Below, piece after piece: positions 26,147 through 30,149 of a stretch of 30,149 bases of DNA. Position 1 is the first letter of the stretch, and the number at the start of each line of letters is the position of its first letter. The notes beneath the pieces were generated by a model that saw only the letters and a list, made by a program, of their open reading frames with translations, was not told the origin of the DNA and did no database searches. Both the position numbers and the translations under genes were made by a program. The stretch comes from Alphaproteobacteria bacterium UBA7314 (lineage in GTDB: Bacteria; Pseudomonadota; Alphaproteobacteria; MPNO01; UBA830), in NCBI GenBank assembly GCA_002471575.1, contig DKQG01000032.1, forward strand, positions 1-30,149. The letters run 5' to 3'.

Positions 26147-26640
26147 CCGGCGAGACGATCCATGCAACCTGCGTCGCCTTCGCCGATATAGGTATTCTGC
26201 TGCGCGGTCCGTCCGGGGCCGGCAAATCTGATCTGGCTCTTCGCCTGATCGATGCGGGTGCCGTTCTGGTGGCCGACGACCGGGTCGCGCTAATCCAAAA
26301 ATCGGGTGACATTGTGGCCCGGCCACCAGAGGCGCTTGCCGGCCGGCTGGAGGTGCGAGGTGTCGGGGTTTGCGTCCTTCCTCAAGCCGGTGACGCACCG
26401 TTGAAATTGGTCTGCGATCTTGGGGGACCTGATCGTATCCAACGGTTGCCAAAGCCTGGCTGGTGCGAGTATTTGGGGGTCCGGATCCGCCGTATGGATG
26501 TCGCGCCGTTTGAGGCTTCGGCTGCCGTGAAGCTCCGTGTTGCGGCTTATTCGGCGGTCGGGCGAAGGGACCCAGTGTCCGGCGCGCGGATAGCATGCGA
26601 GGCCGTGCTACGAGACAACAGGCAAAGCGAGGATCGTTGA
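26143..26640 (+). CDS. hprK: HPr kinase/phosphorylase, short alphaproteobacterial form
   Basis: Phosphorylates HPr on Ser46 and reverses the reaction. The 165-residue protein is only the catalytic domain; the N-terminal domain found in Firmicutes is absent, as usual in alphaproteobacteria. The P-loop is RGPSGAGKSDLALRLID (about 21-37), followed by VADDRV and the capping segment RLEVRGVGVCVLP. Its start overlaps chvG by 4 bases, linking PTS control with the two-component system. The expected target, HPr with Ser46, is encoded 1.4 kb downstream. Confidence 0.95.
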   Translation: MTGETIHATCVAFADIGILLRGPSGAGKSDLALRLIDAGAVLVADDRVALIQKSGDIVARPPEALAGRLEVRGVGVCVLPQAGDAPLKLVCDLGGPDRIQRLPKPGWCEYLGVRIRRMDVAPFEASAAVKLRVAAYSAVGRRDPVSGARIACEAVLRDNRQSEDR

Positions 26641-26676
26641 TTTGAAAACGGCGAATTTAAGCGATAAACCGACCGC

Positions 26677-27585
26677 ATGACGGCATCCACTGGCGCTACC
26701 GGGAACGACCAATCATCCACAGGCGATACGGCGCCAGTAGTGATCGTGACAGGCATGTCTGGCGCTGGTCGCTCGACCGCTCTTAAAGCGTTGGAAGATC
26801 TCGGCTACGAAGCGGTCGACAACCTGCCGCTTTCACTGTTGTCGAGCCTGCTATCGCCCGGGACTGGTGGCGGCCGCGCGTTGGCGATTGGGGTCGACGC
26901 CCGCACCCGCGATTTTGGTGGGGCTCCATTCATCGAACAACTGGAAGCGTTGACCACGAGGGAGGATCTGCACGTCCGATTGCTGTTTCTTGACTGCGAT
27001 TCCGAAGTGCTGCAGCGCCGTTTCTCCGAGACCCGGCGCCGGCATCCTGTCACGCCGGATCGCCGCGTGACTGACGGCATCACGGGCGAACGCAGACTGC
27101 TCGGCCCGTTGCGCGATCGCGCGGACGAGGTGATTGACACCACCGATATGGCAATCGGCGATTTGAAACGCCGGCTTGATTCGAATTACGGGCTGGACGT
27201 GGCGCCGGGCCTGGCGATTTTCATTATGTCCTTCGCCTATCGCAGGGGGTTGCCGCACGAAGCAGACTTGGTTTTCGATGCGCGGTTTCTCAAAAATCCG
27301 CACTATGAGGATGAACTGCGGGCCCTAACCGGGCAGGACGCCCCGATCGGTGAATTCATCGATCGCGACCCGGATTTCGCATCTTATTTCGGCAACCTGA
27401 CACGTCTTTTGGAGCCGCTGCTGCCGCGTTTTAGCGCCGAGGGCAAAAGCTATCTGACAATCGCGGTCGGCTGCACGGGCGGTAAACACCGCTCGGTCTA
27501 CATTGCGGAAAAACTCAAAGACTGGCTGACGGAACATGGCGAAAGGGTCATTATCAGTCACCGCGACCTCAATCGCGAAAGATAA
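26677..27585 (+). CDS. rapZ: RNase adapter protein RapZ (YvcJ family P-loop protein)
   Basis: In enterobacteria RapZ binds small RNAs and hands GlmZ to RNase E, adjusting glucosamine-6-phosphate synthesis; the alphaproteobacterial role is not established. The 302-residue protein has the N-terminal nucleotide-binding domain with GMSGAGRS (26-33) and LEDLGYEAVDNLPLSLL, and the C-terminal domain with PHYEDELRALTGQD and IAVGCTGGKHRSVYIAEKL, the most conserved part of the family. Walker A has Arg32 where Lys is canonical. No Shine-Dalgarno sequence precedes the ATG. The N-terminal 20 residues are unconserved, so a start nearer the P-loop is possible. Confidence 0.95.
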   Translation: MTASTGATGNDQSSTGDTAPVVIVTGMSGAGRSTALKALEDLGYEAVDNLPLSLLSSLLSPGTGGGRALAIGVDARTRDFGGAPFIEQLEALTTREDLHVRLLFLDCDSEVLQRRFSETRRRHPVTPDRRVTDGITGERRLLGPLRDRADEVIDTTDMAIGDLKRRLDSNYGLDVAPGLAIFIMSFAYRRGLPHEADLVFDARFLKNPHYEDELRALTGQDAPIGEFIDRDPDFASYFGNLTRLLEPLLPRFSAEGKSYLTIAVGCTGGKHRSVYIAEKLKDWLTEHGERVIISHRDLNRER

Positions 27586-27590
27586 GGGAA

Positions 27591-27610
27591 CCGGCCGCCA
27601 CGGCGGCCGG
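27591..27610 (+). other. Strong hairpin between rapZ and the EIIA gene
   Basis: CCGGCCGCC 27591-27599 and GGCGGCCGG 27602-27610 are exact complements around two central bases. It lies 5 bases after the rapZ stop and 10 bases before the EIIA start, just ahead of its GGGA. There is no T-run, so it looks like an mRNA-processing or stability element and not a terminator. Confidence 0.55.
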
Positions 27611-27620
27611 CCGGGACGAT

Positions 27621-28034
27621 ATGAGCATGATCGGATTGGTAATCGTAACCCATGGCAGACTGGCGGACGAATTCGTCGCGGCGCTGGAACATGTCGTCGG
27701 GCCCCAGAAAATGATCGAGACCATATGCATCGGTCCGGACGATCGAATGGATAACCGGCGCCAGGATATTTTGGATGCGGTTGCCAGGGCAGACACCGGC
27801 AGTGGCGTAATCGTACTGACAGATATGTTCGGTGGCACGCCGTCGAACCTTGCGATCTCGATCTTGAAGGAAGCCAAAATCGAGGTAATTGCCGGGGTCA
27901 ATCTGCCGCTACTTGTTAAGCTGGCGGGCGTTCGGAAAACGGCGGATCTGGAAACCGCCGTCGAAGAGGCCTATGCCGCGGGGCGTAAGTACATCAAGCT
28001 TGCGTCCGAGCTGCTCGACGATCCGACGCGCTGA
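27621..28034 (+). CDS. PTS mannose-type EIIA protein
   Basis: Cytoplasmic EIIA of the mannose/fructose family (EIIA-Man), which accepts phosphate from HPr. The 137-residue protein has the active-site histidine at position 11 (GLVIVTHGRLADEF) and the conserved VLTDMFGGTPSNLA loop (about 67-80). No membrane IIB/IIC/IID components are in the window, as is usual for the regulatory PTS of alphaproteobacteria, where this protein signals rather than transports. It is followed almost directly by HPr. Confidence 0.94.
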   Translation: MSMIGLVIVTHGRLADEFVAALEHVVGPQKMIETICIGPDDRMDNRRQDILDAVARADTGSGVIVLTDMFGGTPSNLAISILKEAKIEVIAGVNLPLLVKLAGVRKTADLETAVEEAYAAGRKYIKLASELLDDPTR

Positions 28035-28041
28035 TTCCGCC

Positions 28042-28314
28042 TTGCCCGGCCGGTCCGTCACGATCGTCAATGCGCGCGGCCTTCATGCGCGCGCCGCTGC
28101 AAAGTTCACCGCCCTTGCGGAGGAATTCGACGCTGGCGTGACGGTGTCCAATGGCCGTGAAACCGTCGGCGGCAGATCTATCATGGGTCTTCTAATGCTG
28201 GCCGCGGCGGAAGGAATGGAAATAAATATCCGCGCCGACGGTCAGGATGCCGATGCCGCGCTGGCTGCCTTGTGCGATCTGGTCGAAGCTGGTTTCGGCG
28301 AGGACAAGGAGTAG
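28042..28314 (+). CDS. Phosphocarrier protein HPr
   Basis: Small phosphocarrier of the PTS, 90 residues. A TTG start at 28042 is chosen because it places the two phosphorylation sites exactly at their canonical numbers: His15 in NARGLHARAAAKF and Ser46 in VGGRSIMGLL. No good ribosome binding site is visible, and an in-frame ATG at 27973 inside the EIIA gene is the alternative; coupling to EIIA translation (7-base gap) may explain the weak start. His15 is phosphorylated by enzyme I (not in this window) and Ser46 by the HprK encoded upstream. Confidence 0.93.
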   Translation: MPGRSVTIVNARGLHARAAAKFTALAEEFDAGVTVSNGRETVGGRSIMGLLMLAAAEGMEINIRADGQDADAALAALCDLVEAGFGEDKE

Positions 28315-28317
28315 CTT

Positions 28318-28635
28318 TTACAGCTCTCCGTCGCGCGCCATGGCCAGGACCTGTTCGCGGTCCAGCAAGATGCTGTAGGGAACGCCGGCTTCATTAAGGT
28401 CAACAATCTTGTCGGGGTCCAAATTGCCTTCGGACATTTCGCCGAATTCGTCCGTGAACTGGTAGAGCCGTTTGTAGTCACGGGTTTCCGAGGCCGAAAA
28501 ATTGTCGAGCATCGTTTCGACTTCGTTGCCGTCCGGATCGCAGTAGTAGAAAGACGTCGAATTACCGTGATTGACGGTCCATTGCGGTGGCGCGATCGGT
28601 TTCAGCCGATAGGTTTCTTTTGAGTTTGTTGCCAT
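28318..28635 (-). pseudogene. C-terminal half of a VOC-family (glyoxalase/extradiol dioxygenase-like) gene
   Basis: The 105-residue frame from ATG 28633-28635 (AAAAGG upstream) matches only the second half of vicinal-oxygen-chelate proteins of about 170-200 residues: PPQWTVNHGNSTSFYY, then CDPDGNEVETMLDNF, and a C-terminal NLDPDKIVDL resembling the usual FDPEELV tail. The His (VNHG) and Glu (EVE) metal-ligand positions of this half are present, but the N-terminal half with the first ligand is absent; no matching sequence lies upstream. Either a decayed gene or a trimmed protein that dimerises. It converges on HPr with 3 bases between the stops. An in-frame ATG at 28680 is possible. Confidence 0.65.
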
Positions 28636-28680
28636 TTTCGAGCCTTTTTGCGCAAATTCGAGAATGCTGGAGTGTCGCAT

Positions 28681-28848
28681 GACTTAATTCTGTGTGTCTC
28701 ATCAGCCATTATTGATTTTTTGACTTTTTTCCTGCTACACCCAACCTATACCCAACCCTTCTGACTTCTAAAAATAGTGGGACGAATGTTGGGAAGAGCC
28801 TGATAACTCCACCTTGAAAAATTCGACCGAAATGACTGGAGCCCGAAG
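28681..28848 (+). promoter_or_regulatory. AT-rich leader of ahcY with tandem 11-base repeat
   Basis: The 168 bases before ahcY hold a T-rich stretch, then TACACCCAACC 28736-28746 directly followed by TATACCCAACC 28747-28757. GTTGGG at 28788-28793 can pair with CCCAAC of either copy, giving two mutually exclusive stems. The ribosome binding site is GGAG about 9 bases before the ATG. I looked for the known SAH and SAM riboswitch cores and saw neither. The leader could be an unrecognised regulatory RNA or a simple promoter. Confidence 0.4.
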
Positions 28849-30144
28849 ATGAGCGCCGAGAACGACTACAAAGTTGCAGATATGTCCTTGGCCGAATGGG
28901 GCCGCAAGGAAATTGCCATCGCCGAAACCGAGATGCCCGGCCTGATGGCGCTTCGCGAGGAATACGGCGAGGCCCAGCCGTTGAAGGATGCCCGTATCGT
29001 CGGCTGCCTGCATATGACCATACAGACAGCGGTTCTTATTGAGACGCTGACAGCCCTGGGTGCATCGGTGCGCTGGAGTTCATGTAATATATTTTCGACC
29101 CAAGATCAGGCTGCGGCCGCGGTAGCAGCCGCCGGCGTGCCGGTGTTCGCCTGGAAGGGCGAAACCGACGAGGAATTCTGGTGGTGCATCGAACAGACCA
29201 TCACCGGTCCAGACGGATGGACGCCTAACCTCATCCTTGATGACGGCGGCGACCTGACCTTGGTTATGCACGAGAAATACCCGGAAATGCTCAAGGACGT
29301 GAAAGGCCTGTCGGAAGAAACCACCACCGGCGTGCACCGTCTTTACGAAATGATGAAAAAGGGCGATCTGCTGGTGCCAGCGATCAACGTCAACGACTCC
29401 GTGACGAAGTCGAAATTCGACAATCTTTACGGATGCCGGGAAAGCCTTGTCGACGGTATAAAGCGTGCGACCGACGTCATGGTCGCGGGAAAGATCGGCG
29501 TCGTTGCCGGTTACGGCGATGTCGGCAAGGGCTCCGCCGCGTCATTGCGCAATCAGGGCGCCCGCGTTCTGGTGACAGAAATCGATCCGATCTGCGCTTT
29601 GCAGGCATCGATGGAGGGCTACGAAGTCGTCACCATGGAAGAAGCCGCATCTATCGGCGATATCTTCGTCACCACGACGGGAAATATCGATGTGATCACG
29701 ATCGATCACATGCGCGATATGAAAGACCGCGCGATCGTCTGCAACATAGGCCACTTTGATAGCGAGATTCAGATCGAATCCCTGCGCAACTACAAATGGG
29801 ACAACGTCAAACCACAGGTCGACGAAGTCGAATTCCCCGACGGCAAGAAATTGATCGTTCTGGCGGAAGGGCGGTTGGTCAACCTCGGCTGCGCGACCGG
29901 ACATCCCAGCTTCGTGATGAGTGCTTCGTTCACGAACCAGGTGATTGCGCAACTCGAGCTCTGGGAGAACAGCGAAAATTATAAGAACGAGGTTTATGTC
30001 CTGCCGAAGCATCTCGACGAGAAGGTCGCGGCGTTGCATCTGGAGAAATTGGGGGTCAAGCTGACACAGCTGTCGACCGAACAGGCCGAGTACCTGGGCC
30101 TCGACCGAGCGGGACCCTACAAGCCCGAACACTACCGATATTAA
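28849..30144 (+). CDS. ahcY: Adenosylhomocysteinase
   Basis: NAD-dependent enzyme that hydrolyses S-adenosylhomocysteine to adenosine and homocysteine, removing the product inhibitor of methyltransferases. The 431-residue protein is complete. It begins with DYKVADMSLAEWGRKEI, includes the catalytic-site segments CLHMTIQTAVL, WSSCNIFSTQDQAAAA and NDSVTKSKFDNLYGCRES, the NAD fold GYGDVGKGSAASLRNQGA, and the conserved C-terminus ending in HYRY, which reaches into the neighbouring subunit. Start ATG 28849 is preceded by GGAG. In rhizobia ahcY also follows the HPr gene of the chvIG-hprK cluster; here a half VOC gene on the other strand intervenes. Confidence 0.98.
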   Translation: MSAENDYKVADMSLAEWGRKEIAIAETEMPGLMALREEYGEAQPLKDARIVGCLHMTIQTAVLIETLTALGASVRWSSCNIFSTQDQAAAAVAAAGVPVFAWKGETDEEFWWCIEQTITGPDGWTPNLILDDGGDLTLVMHEKYPEMLKDVKGLSEETTTGVHRLYEMMKKGDLLVPAINVNDSVTKSKFDNLYGCRESLVDGIKRATDVMVAGKIGVVAGYGDVGKGSAASLRNQGARVLVTEIDPICALQASMEGYEVVTMEEAASIGDIFVTTTGNIDVITIDHMRDMKDRAIVCNIGHFDSEIQIESLRNYKWDNVKPQVDEVEFPDGKKLIVLAEGRLVNLGCATGHPSFVMSASFTNQVIAQLELWENSENYKNEVYVLPKHLDEKVAALHLEKLGVKLTQLSTEQAEYLGLDRAGPYKPEHYRY

Positions 30145-30149
30145 TGCAC

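Noticed and set aside
28736..28848. SAH or SAM riboswitch before ahcY
   Set aside because: The conserved core sequences of the SAH, SAM-II and SAM/SAH classes that I know were not found; only an unassigned leader fold is reported.

Overview
The window reads as chromosomal DNA of an alphaproteobacterium, probably of a Rhodospirillales-like lineage. The evidence is the gene order chvI-chvG-hprK-rapZ-EIIA-HPr-ahcY with pckA divergent upstream, the short HprK that lacks an N-terminal domain, and acnA divergent from ccmABCD. All three are arrangements known from alphaproteobacteria. Coding density is high and base composition is GC-rich, except for a more AT-rich stretch at about 16.9-18.7 kb. No rRNA, tRNA, CRISPR array, intact IS element or prophage gene was found.

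Layout. (1) 1-1101, minus: a DUF3500 gene broken by two in-frame stop codons and running off the left edge. (2) 1231-4435, minus: cytochrome c maturation genes ccmA-ccmB-ccmC-ccmD-ccmE, with an unexplained 359-base gap between ccmB and ccmC. (3) 4623-7322, plus: acnA, followed by a hairpin-rich spacer and the 5' remnant of a flavin-dependent monooxygenase gene. (4) 8020-13138, plus: an EamA-type exporter, a quinone-oxidoreductase-like MDR enzyme and polA with proofreading. (5) 13192-20630: an iron-uptake island. Its minus strand carries a secreted DUF4856 protein, a membrane di-iron hydroxylase, fbpA and fbpB. Its plus strand carries a 17-codon leader ORF coupled to fbpC, then a PadR-like regulator. 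(6) 20703-23740: pckA, a HugZ-like haem-utilisation protein and a rhodanese. (7) 23762-28314, plus: ChvI/ChvG, HPr kinase, RapZ, EIIA and HPr. (8) 28318-30144: a half-length VOC/dioxygenase gene on the minus strand and ahcY on the plus strand.

How the genes fit together. Region 2 makes and loads haem for c-type cytochromes. AcnA and PckA join the TCA cycle to gluconeogenesis. Region 7 is the conserved acid/envelope two-component system linked to the nitrogen-type phosphotransfer chain. The most distinctive part is region 5. There the ABC ferric transporter is split across two divergent transcripts, fused by overlapping reading frames to a di-iron membrane hydroxylase gene, and preceded by a secreted DUF4856 protein with an EF-hand-like loop. 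Candidate iron-regulator sites (repeated TTGCAAAT elements and a Fur-like palindrome) lie in its control regions. Three broken genes of probable catabolic type (DUF3500, flavin monooxygenase, VOC dioxygenase) suggest recent loss of degradation functions.
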